This document shows, piece after piece, positions 1-8,701 of a stretch of DNA of 64,000 nt. Source of the DNA: Amycolatopsis sp. 195334CR. Lineage in GTDB: Bacteria > Actinomycetota > Actinomycetes > Mycobacteriales > Pseudonocardiaceae. Within the stretch, counting starts at the first letter, position 1; each line of letters opens with the position of its first letter. The DNA is taken from assembly GCF_017309385.1 (NCBI RefSeq), contig NZ_JAFJMJ010000001.1, positions 1,364,001 through 1,428,000 of the forward strand. The letters are read 5' to 3'. The position numbers and the translations under genes are program-made. The notes beneath the pieces were generated by a model that saw only the letters and a program-made list of their open reading frames with translations, did no database searches and was not told the DNA's origin.

Positions 1-809
1 GCAACGGCGACGGGCCGCACTGCGACGTCGCGGTGGACCCGATCGACGGCACCACGCTGATGGCCAAGGGCATGCCGAACGCGCTCGCCGTGCTCGCGGT
101 CGCCGAGCGCGGCGCGATGTTCGACCCGTCCGCGGTGTTCTACATGGAGAAGATGGCGGTCGGGCCGGAGGCCGCCGGGCTGGTCGACCTGGCCGCGCCG
201 GTCGCGGAGAACATCCGGCGGGTGGCGCAGGCGAAGAACAGCGGCGTGTCCGACGTGACGGTGTGCATCCTGGACCGCCCCCGCCACGAGCAGCTGATCA
301 AGGAGGTCCGCGAGGCGGGCGCCCGGATCCGGTTCATCTCCGACGGTGACGTGGCGGGCGCGATCGCCGTCGCGCGGCCGAACACCGGGGTGGACATGCT
401 GCTCGGCATCGGCGGCACGCCGGAGGGCATCATCGCGGCGAGCGCGCTCAAGTGCATCGGCGGTGAGCTGCAGGGCCGGTTGTGGCCGAAGGACGACGAG
501 GAGCGCGAGAAGGCCCTCGGCGCCGGGCACGACCTGGAGCGCGTGCTCTCCACCGACGACCTGGTCCAGGGCGACAACGTGTTCTTCTGCGCCACCGGCG
601 TCACCGACGGCGACCTGCTGCGCGGGGTGCACTACCGCGCGGGCGGCGCGACCACGCAGTCGATCGTGATGCGGTCGAAGTCCGGCACGGTCCGGATGAT
701 CGACGGGTACCACCGGCTGACGAAGCTGCGCTCGTACTCCTCGGTGAACTTCGACGGTCACCTCGACGACGTCGACGACGAGCTCGACGTGGTGCCGCCG
801 CTCCCGTGA
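1..809 (+). CDS. glpX: Class II fructose-1,6-bisphosphatase GlpX (5' end cut off by window)
   Basis: Hydrolyses fructose 1,6-bisphosphate to fructose 6-phosphate in gluconeogenesis, in the cytoplasm. The reading frame is open from the left edge, so about 70 N-terminal residues of a roughly 340-residue family are missing; the visible 268 residues run to the TGA at 807. Family marks are the metal-binding DPIDGTT near base 36-56 and the GGTPEG loop near base 410. GlpX is the usual actinobacterial FBPase. Its stop overlaps the GTG of the secreted protease, so the two may be co-transcribed. Its neighbour two genes on, fumC, is the same partner seen in mycobacteria. Confidence 0.93.
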   Translation, partial: NGDGPHCDVAVDPIDGTTLMAKGMPNALAVLAVAERGAMFDPSAVFYMEKMAVGPEAAGLVDLAAPVAENIRRVAQAKNSGVSDVTVCILDRPRHEQLIKEVREAGARIRFISDGDVAGAIAVARPNTGVDMLLGIGGTPEGIIAASALKCIGGELQGRLWPKDDEEREKALGAGHDLERVLSTDDLVQGDNVFFCATGVTDGDLLRGVHYRAGGATTQSIVMRSKSGTVRMIDGYHRLTKLRSYSSVNFDGHLDDVDDELDVVPPLP

Positions 810-1750
810 TCAAACGCCTCGCCCTCTGCCTGACCGCGCTGCTGCTCGCCGCCGCGCCGGCTTCCGCCGTGGAGCCGTTCATCGTCGGCGGGGTGGTGGC
901 CGACCAGGAGTACCCGTTCATCGTCTCGCTGCAGTCGAGCACCGGGAAGCACAACTGCGGTGGCTCGCTGATCGCGCCGGACCAGGTGGTCACCGCGGCG
1001 CACTGCGTGCAGGGCCGCAACCCGGACATGCTCAAGGTGCGCATCGGCAGCAACGACCACAGCCAGGGCGGCGAGGAGCTGCGGGTGACCGGGCTGGCCG
1101 TGCACCCGGAGTACAACCCGGACGGTGCGCGGGGCGACATCGCCATGGTGCGCCTGGAAAAGGCGGCGGCCGCGACGCCGATCCCGCTCGGCGCGAGCGC
1201 GGGCGTCGGCACCTCGACGCGGTTGCTGGGGTGGGGGCAGACCTGCCCGAAGCTCGGCTGCGCGGACAAGCCGACGCAGTTGCAGCAGCTGGACACCTCG
1301 ATCGTGGCGCCGGAGGAGTGCGCGGCGGTCGCCTTCGACGGTGCGGTGGAGTTGTGCACGGACAACCCCGGGGACACCGCTGGCTCCTGCTACGGCGATT
1401 CGGGTGGCCCGCAACTGGCCAAAGTGGACTCCCGGTGGGTGCTGGTCGGCGTGACGAGCAGGCCGGGCAACGACTCCGACACGTGCGGGACGGCTCCGTC
1501 GATCTACACGTCGGTGGTCGCCTACGCGGGGTGGATCACGGAGCAACTGGCCGGTCCTACCGAGCCCGCGCCGGAGCCGCCACCAGAACCTTCGCCGGAA
1601 CCCTCGCCTTCGCCTTCGCCTTCGCCGTCGCCGGAACCCTCACCTTCGCCGGAACCCTCGCCTTCGCCGGAGCCTTCCCCTTCGCCGGAGCCCACTCCGG
1701 AACCGTCTCCGGAGCCTTCACCCGAGCCCTCCCCGGCACCGAGCCCTTAA
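806..1750 (+). CDS. Secreted S1-family serine protease with proline-rich tail
   Basis: Predicted exported chymotrypsin-fold protease of 314 residues. Residues 1-21 form a signal peptide (charged MIKR, hydrophobic core, ASA). IVGG at 26-29 marks the mature N-terminus after a very short propeptide. The catalytic triad is H66 (TAAHC), D111 (DIAMV) and S199 (GDSGGP). The residue six before the catalytic Ser is Gly, not the Asp of trypsin, so trypsin-like specificity is not expected. From about residue 248 to the end there is a low-complexity tail of PEPSP and SPSP repeats, a likely wall-spanning or spacer segment; no sorting signal follows it. Start GTG 806 overlaps the glpX stop (GTGA). Confidence 0.9.
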   Translation: MIKRLALCLTALLLAAAPASAVEPFIVGGVVADQEYPFIVSLQSSTGKHNCGGSLIAPDQVVTAAHCVQGRNPDMLKVRIGSNDHSQGGEELRVTGLAVHPEYNPDGARGDIAMVRLEKAAAATPIPLGASAGVGTSTRLLGWGQTCPKLGCADKPTQLQQLDTSIVAPEECAAVAFDGAVELCTDNPGDTAGSCYGDSGGPQLAKVDSRWVLVGVTSRPGNDSDTCGTAPSIYTSVVAYAGWITEQLAGPTEPAPEPPPEPSPEPSPSPSPSPSPEPSPSPEPSPSPEPSPSPEPTPEPSPEPSPEPSPAPSP

Positions 1751-1760
1751 CCGGACCGAT

Positions 1761-1813
1761 GCAGTGAATGTGGCTTTCACTGCCGATTCCGCAGTGAAAG
1801 CCACATTCACTGC
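1761..1813. repeat. Long palindrome between convergent genes (GAATGTGGCTTTC family, copy 1)
   Basis: Two perfectly complementary 23-base arms (1761-1783 and 1791-1813) are separated by 7 bases. Each arm is itself a small hairpin, because its first and last 8 bases are complementary around TGTGGCT. It lies 10 bases after the protease stop and 8 bases before the end of the reductase gene on the other strand, so it could stop transcription from both sides. There is no T-run. Same core as the copies at 20197, 38736 and 40621. Confidence 0.85.
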
Positions 1814-1821
1814 ACCCGCAC

Positions 1822-2808
1822 CTATTCGGCGTTGCTCGAGTGGCCTGGGAAGAGGTGCGCCTCCGGGTCCAGCGCGACGGCGATGTTGTTCACCGCCGTG
1901 GCCGCTTCGCCGAAGCCCGTGGCGATCAGCTTCACCTTCCCCGGATAGGCCGCCACGTCGCCCGCCGCGTAGACGCGTGGTTTCGCGGTGGCCATGGTCG
2001 AGTCCACCGAGATGGCGCGGTGGTCGATCTCCAGCCCCCAGTTCTCGATCGGCCCCAGGTCCGCGGTGAAACCCAGCGCGGCGATCACCGACTGCGCGGG
2101 CAGCACCAGGGTTTCCCCGCCCTTCACCTCGACGGTGATCTCGCCGAGCGCGCCGTCGCCGGTGTCGCGCAGTTCGGTCACCTCGGCGTCGGTGATGATC
2201 CGGACGCCCAGCTCCCGCGCCTGCCGCACGATCGACTCCACCGCGCGGAACCGCGCCCGCCGGTGCACCAGCGTGACGCTGCGCGCGATCGGGTGCAGCG
2301 CGAGCACCCAGTCGAACGCCGAGTCCCCGCCGCCGACCACGACCACGTCCTGCCCCTCGTGCGCCCGCAGCGAAGGCACGAAGTGGACCATGCCCCGCCC
2401 GAGCCAGCCGTCGCCGGCGGGCAGCGGCCGCGGGGTGAACTCGCCGATGCCCGCGGTGATCAGCACCGCGCCCGTCCGCAGCACCTCACCGCCGTCGAGG
2501 GTGACCGACAGCCCGTCGCCGACGTAGTCCAGGCCTTCGGCCTTGCGGCCCAGCAGGTACGTCGGCTTCCACTGCGCGGCCTGCTCGACCAGTGCGTTGA
2601 CCAGATCCCGCCCGCGCACCGCGGGGAACCCGGCCACGTCGTAGATCATCTTCTCCGGGTACATCGCGGTGACCTGACCGCCCGCCTCCGGCAGCGAGTC
2701 GATCACGGCGGTGGACAACCCGCGGAAACCGGCGTAGTAAGCGGCGAACAGGCCGGTCGGCCCGGCACCGACGATCGCCAGGTCCACGGTCGAATCGGGC
2801 GCACTCAT
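1822..2808 (-). CDS. Ferredoxin--NADP(+) reductase, thioredoxin-reductase-like type
   Basis: FAD- and NADPH-binding flavoprotein of 328 residues that likely passes electrons between NADPH and ferredoxin. GAGPTG at 14-19 is the FAD dinucleotide fold, VVGGGDSAFDW near 156-166 is the NADPH-binding loop, and AAGDVAAY near 282 is the C-terminal FAD contact. The CxxC redox pair of thioredoxin reductase is absent where GGGDSA leads into DWVLAL, which points to the FNR2 branch. Divergent from fumC with a 107-base gap; convergent with the protease across palindrome copy 1. Confidence 0.85.
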   Translation of the reverse strand: MSAPDSTVDLAIVGAGPTGLFAAYYAGFRGLSTAVIDSLPEAGGQVTAMYPEKMIYDVAGFPAVRGRDLVNALVEQAAQWKPTYLLGRKAEGLDYVGDGLSVTLDGGEVLRTGAVLITAGIGEFTPRPLPAGDGWLGRGMVHFVPSLRAHEGQDVVVVGGGDSAFDWVLALHPIARSVTLVHRRARFRAVESIVRQARELGVRIITDAEVTELRDTGDGALGEITVEVKGGETLVLPAQSVIAALGFTADLGPIENWGLEIDHRAISVDSTMATAKPRVYAAGDVAAYPGKVKLIATGFGEAATAVNNIAVALDPEAHLFPGHSSNAE

Positions 2809-2915
2809 CCTGAAGAATCCCTCCGCCGTGCTGTGGTGGTGTGGCAGCAGTCACAGCCCACCCTAGTGCGAAAGACCACTCCGCAGGCTTGCCTTACCTG
2901 GGCCAGACTGGAGTT

Positions 2916-4313
2916 ATGCCTGAACAGGAATTCCGGATCGAACACGACACGATGGGCGAAGTGAAAGTGCCCGTCGACGCGCTGTACCGCGCCCAGACGC
3001 AACGCGCCGTGGAGAACTTCCCGATCTCCGGCCGCGGCCTGGAACGCGCCCAGATCCGCGCGCTCGGCCTGCTCAAGGCCGCGACCGCGCGGGTGAACGC
3101 CAAGCTCGGCGTGCTCGACGAGGACCTCGCCACCGCGATCGCCGCGGCCGCCGACGAGGTCGCCGAGGGCAGGCACGACGCCCACTTCCCGATCGACGTG
3201 TTCCAGACCGGTTCCGGCACATCGTCGAACATGAACGCCAACGAGGTCATCGCGACGCTGGCCACCCGCGCCCTCGGCCGCGACGTGCACCCGAACGACC
3301 ACGTCAACGCCTCGCAGTCGTCCAACGACACCTTCCCGACCACCATCCACGTGGCCGCGACGGAAGCAGTGCTCTCGGATGTGATCCCCGCTCTCGACCA
3401 CCTCGCGCAGGCCATCGAAGCCCGGGCCGCGGAGTGGGCGGACGTGGTCAAGTCCGGCCGCACGCACCTGATGGACGCGGTGCCGATCACGCTGGGCCAG
3501 GAGGCCGGGGCGTGGGCCGCGCAGGTCCGCTTCGGCATCGAGCGGCTGCGGTCCGGGCTGGACCGGCTCGGCGAACTGCCGATCGGCGGCACCGCGGTCG
3601 GGTCCGGCCTCAACGCGCCGGACGGCTTCGGCGCCGCGGTCGCGGCCGAACTCGCCGAGGTGACCGGCCTGCCGCTGACCGAGGCCCGCGACCACTTCGA
3701 GGCGCAGGCCACCCAGGACGGCGTGGTGGAGACCTCCGGCCACCTGCGCACGGTCGCCGTCTCGCTGAACAAGATCGCGAACGACCTGCGCTGGCTGGGT
3801 TCCGGCCCGCGCACCGGGCTCGCCGAGCTCGCGCTGCCGGACCTGCAGCCGGGTTCGTCGATCATGCCGGGCAAGGTCAACCCGGTCATCCCGGAGGCCA
3901 CCCTGCAGGTGGTCGCGCAGGTGATCGGCAACGACGCGGCGGTGGCCTTCGCCGGTGCGCAGGGCAACTTCCAGCTCAACGTGAACCTGCCGGTGATCGC
4001 GCGCAACGTGCTGGAGTCCGCGCGCCTGCTCGCCGCGGTCTCGCGCCTGCTGGCGGACAAGGTGTTCGCCGGGGTCACGGTGAACACCGACCGGGCGCGG
4101 GAGTACGCCGAAGGTTCGCCGTCGATCGTGACGCCGCTGAATAAGTACATCGGCTACGAAGAGGCGGCGGCCGTGGCGAAGCAGGCGCTCAAGGAGTTGA
4201 AGACGATCCGCGAGGTGGTCATCGAACGCGGGTACGTCGCCGACGGCAAGCTGACCGAGGCTCAGCTAGACGAGGCGCTCGACGTGCTCCGGATGGCGCG
4301 CGGCGGCAAGTAG
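2916..4313 (+). CDS. fumC: Class II fumarate hydratase
   Basis: Interconverts fumarate and malate in the TCA cycle; iron-independent homotetramer. 465 residues, the normal family length. The superfamily signature [11 protein letters not shown] lies near residues 312-322, and the substrate loop [13 protein letters not shown] near 103. ATG at 2916 gives the usual N-terminus ([14 protein letters not shown]). The stop at 4313 directly abuts the stop of the convergent TetR gene, with no hairpin between. The glpX-fumC neighbourhood is conserved in mycobacteria (Rv1099c-Rv1098c). Confidence 0.95.
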   Translation: MPEQEFRIEHDTMGEVKVPVDALYRAQTQRAVENFPISGRGLERAQIRALGLLKAATARVNAKLGVLDEDLATAIAAAADEVAEGRHDAHFPIDVFQTGSGTSSNMNANEVIATLATRALGRDVHPNDHVNASQSSNDTFPTTIHVAATEAVLSDVIPALDHLAQAIEARAAEWADVVKSGRTHLMDAVPITLGQEAGAWAAQVRFGIERLRSGLDRLGELPIGGTAVGSGLNAPDGFGAAVAAELAEVTGLPLTEARDHFEAQATQDGVVETSGHLRTVAVSLNKIANDLRWLGSGPRTGLAELALPDLQPGSSIMPGKVNPVIPEATLQVVAQVIGNDAAVAFAGAQGNFQLNVNLPVIARNVLESARLLAAVSRLLADKVFAGVTVNTDRAREYAEGSPSIVTPLNKYIGYEEAAAVAKQALKELKTIREVVIERGYVADGKLTEAQLDEALDVLRMARGGK

Positions 4314-4898
4314 TCAGTCGAGTTCGCGCAACGCGGCGGTGAGCGGGCCGGCCAGCCGGTCCGCGAACCCCGCGGGCACCGGTTCGCGCAGCATGTGCAG
4401 CCAGGCGAACACCGACCCGAGCAGAACGGCGTGGACGGCCGTCGGCTCGGGTCGTTTTTCCAGCTCGCCGCGGGCCACCGCGCGGTCGAGCATCCGCACC
4501 AGGTAGTCCCGCTGCCGCCCGACGAACTGCGTGCCGAAGCGCTCGGCCAGTTCGGGGTCGGCCTGGACGTCGGCGAGCAGGCCGGGGATCGCGCTGGCCG
4601 CCGCCGGTCCGTCCAATGAGGACTGGATGACGGCGAGCACGCCGGCCACGTCCCCTTGCAGCGAGCCGGTTTCCGGTGGTGGTGGCAGGTGCTCGTCGTG
4701 CACCACCGCGGCGAAGACCAGTTCGGCCTTGGACCGCCAGCGCCGGTAGACCGCCGCCTTCCCCACCCCGGCACGCGCCGCGATCATGTCCACAGTGGAC
4801 TTCTGGTAACCGGACTCGGCGAGCAGCTCGTGCACGGCGGCGCGTACCGCGTGGTCGATCTCGGTGGCCCGCGGCCTGCCCCGGCGAGGTGTGCTCAT
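4314..4898 (-). CDS. TetR-family transcriptional repressor
   Basis: 194-residue one-component regulator. An N-terminal HTH of TetR type covers about residues 15-60 (IAARAGVGKAAVYRRWRSK). The C-terminal helical ligand domain resembles TetR_C families and has no identified ligand. It is divergent from the SRPBCC gene, and a perfect dyad lies in the 44-base gap (4910-4928), so it probably represses both itself and the SRPBCC gene. Confidence 0.87.
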   Translation of the reverse strand: MSTPRRGRPRATEIDHAVRAAVHELLAESGYQKSTVDMIAARAGVGKAAVYRRWRSKAELVFAAVVHDEHLPPPPETGSLQGDVAGVLAVIQSSLDGPAAASAIPGLLADVQADPELAERFGTQFVGRQRDYLVRMLDRAVARGELEKRPEPTAVHAVLLGSVFAWLHMLREPVPAGFADRLAGPLTAALRELD

Positions 4899-4909
4899 GG
4901 GGTCAGTTT

Positions 4910-4928
4910 ACGGAACCGGCAGTTCCGT
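4910..4928. promoter_or_regulatory. Probable TetR operator
   Basis: Perfect dyad ACGGAAC-N5-GTTCCGT in the divergent gap between the TetR gene and the SRPBCC gene. It starts 12 bases from the TetR start codon and touches GTATAT, a possible -10 for the + strand gene. Size and position fit a TetR dimer site; the assignment to this regulator is inference. Confidence 0.65.
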
Positions 4929-4942
4929 ATATGTTCGGGGTC

Positions 4943-5380
4943 ATGACCTGGACGAGAAGCGCCACGCAAGTCCTCGACGTCGAACGCGAACTGGTCTGGC
5001 CGGTGCTGGCCGACCTGCCCGGCTGGTCGCGCTGGGACCCGGACCTGGTCGAGGTGACCCGGCACGGCGAAGGTGGTGACCTGGTGCCGCCGGGGCGGTT
5101 CTGGGGTGCGGTGCACCGGAAGACGGCGGGGCCGTACCGGCTGGTCGCGGTCGAGGAGGGCAGGCGGATCGAGTTGCACCAGCCGATTCCGCTGGGCGTG
5201 ATGCGGTTGGAGTACCTGCTCGCGGACGCGCCGGGCGGGCGCACTTCGTACACGCAGCACGTGTCGCTCTCGGGGCCGCTGGCGCGGGTGATGGTGTGGG
5301 TGGTCGGCGGGAACGTGGTGCGGCACTTCCCGGAGAAGGGGGCCGCACTGGCGCGACTGGCGTCACCCGCGACGGCGTAG
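4943..5380 (+). CDS. SRPBCC-fold (START-like) protein
   Basis: 145-residue small-molecule-binding fold protein of the polyketide cyclase/dehydrase group. Typical features are the N-terminal strand-helix (RELVWPVLADLPGWSRWDPDL) and the closing amphipathic helix (VRHFPEKGAALARLA). No catalytic residues can be named. ATG 4943 follows CGGGG; an in-frame ATG at 4931 is possible. It is divergent from and probably controlled by the TetR gene. Its 3' end overlaps the convergent EamA gene by 18 bases. Confidence 0.72.
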   Translation: MTWTRSATQVLDVERELVWPVLADLPGWSRWDPDLVEVTRHGEGGDLVPPGRFWGAVHRKTAGPYRLVAVEEGRRIELHQPIPLGVMRLEYLLADAPGGRTSYTQHVSLSGPLARVMVWVVGGNVVRHFPEKGAALARLASPATA

Positions 5381-6235
5381 GCCGATCAGCACGCCGAGCG
5401 CGACCAGGCCGACGCCGGCGAGATCGGTCAGTTCGAGCCGTTGGGCGCCGAGCAGGACCGCGACGAGCAGGCCAGACACCGGCATCACGCCGATCAGCAC
5501 CCCGGCGCGATCGGCGCCGAGCACGGAGACGGCGAAGTACCAGATGCCGAATGCGACGGCGGTGACCACCACGGCCAGCACGAGCAGAGCGGTGAGCTGC
5601 GTGGTGTTCGGCCGGATCCAACTCTCCACAAAGGACGAGAGCAGGGCGCTGCCGATGGCCGCGGCGAGGCAGCTCCAGGCCGAGGTGGCGAGGGGGCCGA
5701 GCCGTTTCACCAGGCCGACGGCGAAGAGGGTGAAGCAGGCCTCGCAGAGCATCGCGAGCACGGCCAGCACGAGGCCGGGGCCGGTGGTGGCGCCGCCGCC
5801 GGTGAGGACGACGACTCCGCTGACCGCGAGCACGGCCCCGAAGATGGGCGCGGCGGACGGCTGCTTGCGCGCGAGGAGCGGCCCGGCGACGGCGAGCACG
5901 AGCGGACTACCCCCGAGGACGGCGGCGACGAGGCCGGGCTCGGCGTAGCGCTGGGCGTAGAGGAGGCAGGCCTGGAAGCCGACCATCCCGGTGGCGGCGA
6001 GGGCGATGAGGGCGGGGAGGTCCGTCCACTTCGGAATGGGGAGGGAACGTCGGCGGAGGGCGAACCAGGAGAGGAGGAGGATGCCGGCTAGGCCGTAGCG
6101 GAGTGCCTGGCCGAGGAGGAGGGGGTACTCGTCGAGAAGCCCGGTCACGGGCACCGACCCGCCGACGATCGTGGCGGTGGTCACCCCAGCCACAATCCCG
6201 AGGCGGTCGCGGGTTGGCGCCACAGTCGTCGTCAT
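5363..6235 (-). CDS. EamA/DMT-family transporter
   Basis: 290-residue inner-membrane protein with about ten hydrophobic helices in two EamA repeats (roughly residues 15-145 and 155-285), the drug/metabolite transporter plan. Substrate unknown. ATG at 6235 gives MTTTVAPTRDRLG; longer starts add a hydrophilic, non-family segment. Upstream lies a repeat-rich non-coding stretch that may hold its control region. It overlaps the convergent SRPBCC gene by 18 bases. Confidence 0.85.
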   Translation of the reverse strand: MTTTVAPTRDRLGIVAGVTTATIVGGSVPVTGLLDEYPLLLGQALRYGLAGILLLSWFALRRRSLPIPKWTDLPALIALAATGMVGFQACLLYAQRYAEPGLVAAVLGGSPLVLAVAGPLLARKQPSAAPIFGAVLAVSGVVVLTGGGATTGPGLVLAVLAMLCEACFTLFAVGLVKRLGPLATSAWSCLAAAIGSALLSSFVESWIRPNTTQLTALLVLAVVVTAVAFGIWYFAVSVLGADRAGVLIGVMPVSGLLVAVLLGAQRLELTDLAGVGLVALGVLIGLRRRG

Positions 6236-6322
6236 AACGATCAGCGTGGCTGGGGAGCGGCCCACTCAGAAGGACCACTTCACCTCCACTGACTTGATCC
6301 ATCCGCGCCACCCTCTTCGACC

Positions 6323-6452
6323 GAGAGCGCTGCTCTCCTCTCAGATCACCGCTCTCGCCCACTTCGAGATCACCGCTCACCAACGAGAGCACCGCTCTCC
6401 ACCCAGGGCACCCGAGCCGGAGAGGGGAAGCCAAAGGAGAGCCCTGCTCTCC
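6323..6452. repeat. Three GAGAGC-N3-GCTCTC dyads
   Basis: Identical 15-base hyphenated palindromes at 6323-6337, 6385-6399 and 6438-6452, differing only in the 3 central bases (GCT, ACC, CCT). They lie 88-217 bases upstream of the EamA start. Half-sites occur between them. Either a multi-site operator for the transporter or dispersed repeats of the genome; nothing here decides. Confidence 0.7.
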
Positions 6453-6570
6453 CAGAGCGCCCCCGCCAGCGCCACCCCACCCAGCCAGGCGCCCGGCCAG
6501 CGCCACCCGATCAGCATCTCCCCAATCAGCGCCGCCCCAATCAGCGCAGCCCCGCCCCGGCGCCACTCCG

Positions 6571-6648
6571 ACCAGCGCCGCCCGGTCGGCGCCACTTCCG
6601 ATCAGCGTCGCCCGGTCGGCGCCACTTCCGATCAGCGTCGCCCGGTCA
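6571..6648. repeat. 30-base tandem repeat, 2.6 copies
   Basis: Units at 6571-6600, 6601-6630 and a partial third at 6631-6648. The second and third are identical over the shared length; the first differs at two positions. The unit is built from CAGCG(C/T)CGCCCGGTC plus GGCGCCACTTCCG. Upstream are degenerate copies (CCAATCAGCGCCGCC), so the array looks like replication slippage on an older repeat. Confidence 0.75.
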
Positions 6649-6706
6649 GTGGCGGCCCACCCCGGCGGCGGCCCACCCTGGCGGCGGCCCGATCGCCGCC
6701 GACCGG

Positions 6707-7732
6707 TTAGCGCCGTCGCAGGGACTTGTCGGCTAGGGCCGGCGGCACGTAATCCGCCTCCAGTCGGTTCAGGTCTACGCCCGGCGGCACGATCTCATCG
6801 ATCCGATCCAGCGCCGCCCCGTCCAACCGCAGGTCCGCCCCCTCCAGCAAGTCCGTCAGCTGAGCAGGCGTCCGCGGCCCGATGATCGCCGACGTCACAG
6901 CCGGGTGCGAGAGCACGAAAGCCAGGGCCAGGTGCGACATCGGCCTCCCCAATTCCGCCGCCAGCTTCCGTAGCTCCCCCAGCGCCGCGAACTTCGCCGC
7001 GTTCCCCGGCAGCGACGGATCGAACTTGTGCGCCTGAACAGCCTGCCGCCCCTTCGTCAAATCCACATCCCCAGGCTCCACATACCGCCCCGACAACCAC
7101 CCGCTCGCCAGCGGCGACCAAGTCAGCACCCCCAGCCCGTACCGCTGCGCCGTCGGCAGCACCGCCCCCTCGATCGCCCGGTTGAAGATCGAGTACGGCG
7201 GCTGCTCACTCCGGAACCGCACGTGCCCCCGCCGCTCCGCCACCCACTGCGCCTCGACGATCTGCTCCGCCGGGAACACCGAATGCCCGATCGCCCGCAC
7301 CTTCCCCGCCCGCACGAAATCCGACAACACCGACAGCGTCTCATCGATGTCCGTCGCGTGATCCGGCCGGTGAATCTGGTAAAGGTCCAGGTAGTCCGTG
7401 TCCAACCGCCGCAGGCTTCCTTCCAGCGCCCGCACCAGCCACCGCCGTGAATTGCCGGAGTGGTTCTCATCCGGCCCCATCGGGAAATGCGCCTTCGAAG
7501 CCAGCACCACGTCGTCGCGACGCCCGCGAAGGGCCTTCCCGATAATCCGCTCGCTCTCCCCGTCCGAATACATGTCGGCGGTGTCCACAAAATTGATGCC
7601 GCCGTCCAAGGCCGCGTGCACCATCCGCACGCCCTCCTCGTGCGACGGATTGCCCCACGCCCCGAGCATCATCGCGCCGAACGCGTATTCGCTGACCGAA
7701 ATACCCGTACCACCCAGAATTCGCCTGTGCAT
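6707..7732 (-). CDS. Aldo/keto reductase
   Basis: 341-residue NADPH-dependent oxidoreductase of the AKR superfamily, closest in look to the YajO/YhdN-type (AKR11-13) proteins. The catalytic tetrad is visible: D50, Y55, K80 and H121 (DTADMY, ASKAH, YQIHRPD). The cofactor segment SAIIGPRTPAQL lies near residue 289. ATG 7732 is preceded by AAGGA at a good distance. It is divergent from an XRE-family regulator across 135 bases; such AKR/MmyB-type pairs usually mean control by the regulator. Confidence 0.9.
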   Translation of the reverse strand: MHRRILGGTGISVSEYAFGAMMLGAWGNPSHEEGVRMVHAALDGGINFVDTADMYSDGESERIIGKALRGRRDDVVLASKAHFPMGPDENHSGNSRRWLVRALEGSLRRLDTDYLDLYQIHRPDHATDIDETLSVLSDFVRAGKVRAIGHSVFPAEQIVEAQWVAERRGHVRFRSEQPPYSIFNRAIEGAVLPTAQRYGLGVLTWSPLASGWLSGRYVEPGDVDLTKGRQAVQAHKFDPSLPGNAAKFAALGELRKLAAELGRPMSHLALAFVLSHPAVTSAIIGPRTPAQLTDLLEGADLRLDGAALDRIDEIVPPGVDLNRLEADYVPPALADKSLRRR

Positions 7733-7750
7733 CGCCAGTTCCTTTCCTAG

Positions 7751-7767
7751 TCCGGAGTCCGGAGTCC
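7751..7767. promoter_or_regulatory. TCCGGAGTCCGGAGTCC repeat, candidate operator
   Basis: Two overlapping TCCGGA palindromes with shared GTCC, sitting 19 bases upstream of the aldo/keto reductase start in the divergent gap. A separate CCAGTA-N26-TACTGG pair (7826-7863) flanks the regulator start. Either could be the site of the XRE protein; this is inference. Confidence 0.4.
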
Positions 7768-7867
7768 TGACACCAGCCTGCGTCCGGGAACCACGACCGC
7801 CCAGGCCCGCCGCAACCTGGGTCTGCCAGTACCAGGCACCTCGCCCCCAGGCGGGGATACTGGAGGC

Positions 7868-8701
7868 ATGACCGAACTCGGCGGCTTCCTCAGGGCCCGG
7901 CGCGCGGAACTGGACCCCTCCGACTTCGGGCTGCCGCCGGGGGTCAACCACCGGCGCGTGGCCGGGCTGCGCCGCGAGGAACTCGCGCAGCTGGCCGGGA
8001 TCAGCGTCGACTACTACACGCGCCTGGAGCAGGGCCGCGCCCGCAACGTCTCCGACGCCATCCTCGACGCGGTCGCGCGCGCACTGCGCCTGACCGCCGA
8101 CGAAGAGGCCTACCTGCGCAACCTCGCCACGCCACAACGCCGCCGCCCGAGCGCCCCGGCCAAACCCCGCGTACGGCCGGAACTCCAGCACCTGCTCGAC
8201 GCCATGCAGGTCCCGGCCTTCGTCTTCGGCCGCTACATGGACGTGCTGGCGTGGAACCGGCTGGCCAACGCGCTCTCCTTCGACTTCGACGCGATGCCGC
8301 CCGAGGAGCGCAACATCCCGCGCCTGTTCTTCCTCGACGACTCGGCCGCCGAATTCCACCCGCAGTGGGCCAAGGTCACCGGTGAGATCGTGGCCAACCT
8401 GCGTGCCGAGGCCGGCCGCCACCAGGACGACCCGAAGCTCGCGCAACTGGTCGGCGAACTGTCCGTGCGCAGCGAGGAGTTCCGCCAGCTGTGGGCCCGG
8501 CACCAGGTGCAGGACAAGGCCCACTGCACCAAACTCGTGCGCAACCCGGTCGTCGGCGACCTCGACCTGCGCTACGAAACGCTGCGCCTGCCCGACGAGG
8601 ACCTCGCCGTGGTCACCTACACCGCCGAGCCCGGCAGTGAATCCGAGCGCAGGCTGAACCTGCTGGCCTCCTGGGTGACCGAGGCGGCCCGTGCCGGATA
8701 G
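7868..8701 (+). CDS. XRE-family regulator with MmyB-like ligand domain
   Basis: 277-residue transcription factor. The HTH_XRE domain covers about residues 10-75 (LRREELAQLAGISVDYYTRLEQGR). The C-terminal MmyB-like domain, about 100-270, is the fatty-acid/ligand-binding half known in this actinobacterial family (VPAFVFGRYMDVLAWNRLAN). A possible -10 GATACT and GGAGG lie just before the ATG. Divergent from the aldo/keto reductase, its likely target. Its stop overlaps the MocR gene start by 11 bases, suggesting one transcript. Confidence 0.87.
   Translation: MTELGGFLRARRAELDPSDFGLPPGVNHRRVAGLRREELAQLAGISVDYYTRLEQGRARNVSDAILDAVARALRLTADEEAYLRNLATPQRRRPSAPAKPRVRPELQHLLDAMQVPAFVFGRYMDVLAWNRLANALSFDFDAMPPEERNIPRLFFLDDSAAEFHPQWAKVTGEIVANLRAEAGRHQDDPKLAQLVGELSVRSEEFRQLWARHQVQDKAHCTKLVRNPVVGDLDLRYETLRLPDEDLAVVTYTAEPGSESERRLNLLASWVTEAARAG

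Larger units (their letters stand above)
6236..6706. other. 471-base stretch without a gene, rich in short repeats
   Basis: It lies between the EamA start and the end of the aldo-keto reductase gene. The EamA-proximal part holds three GAGAGC-N3-GCTCTC dyads and further half-copies; the distal part holds CCNATCAGCG(C/T)CGCC repeats that become an exact 30-base tandem at 6571-6648. Frames that stay open across it encode only repeat peptides with no family features, so I treat it as non-coding. Confidence 0.6.

Noticed and set aside
6571..6648. Possible CRISPR-like array
   Set aside because: The 30-base units are directly adjacent with no spacers, and no cas gene is in the window. It is a plain tandem repeat.
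6171..6710. Open frame of about 180 codons across the repeat region
   Set aside because: It encodes only repeats of SDQRRPVGAT type, has no binding site, runs into the EamA gene on the opposite strand and resembles no family.
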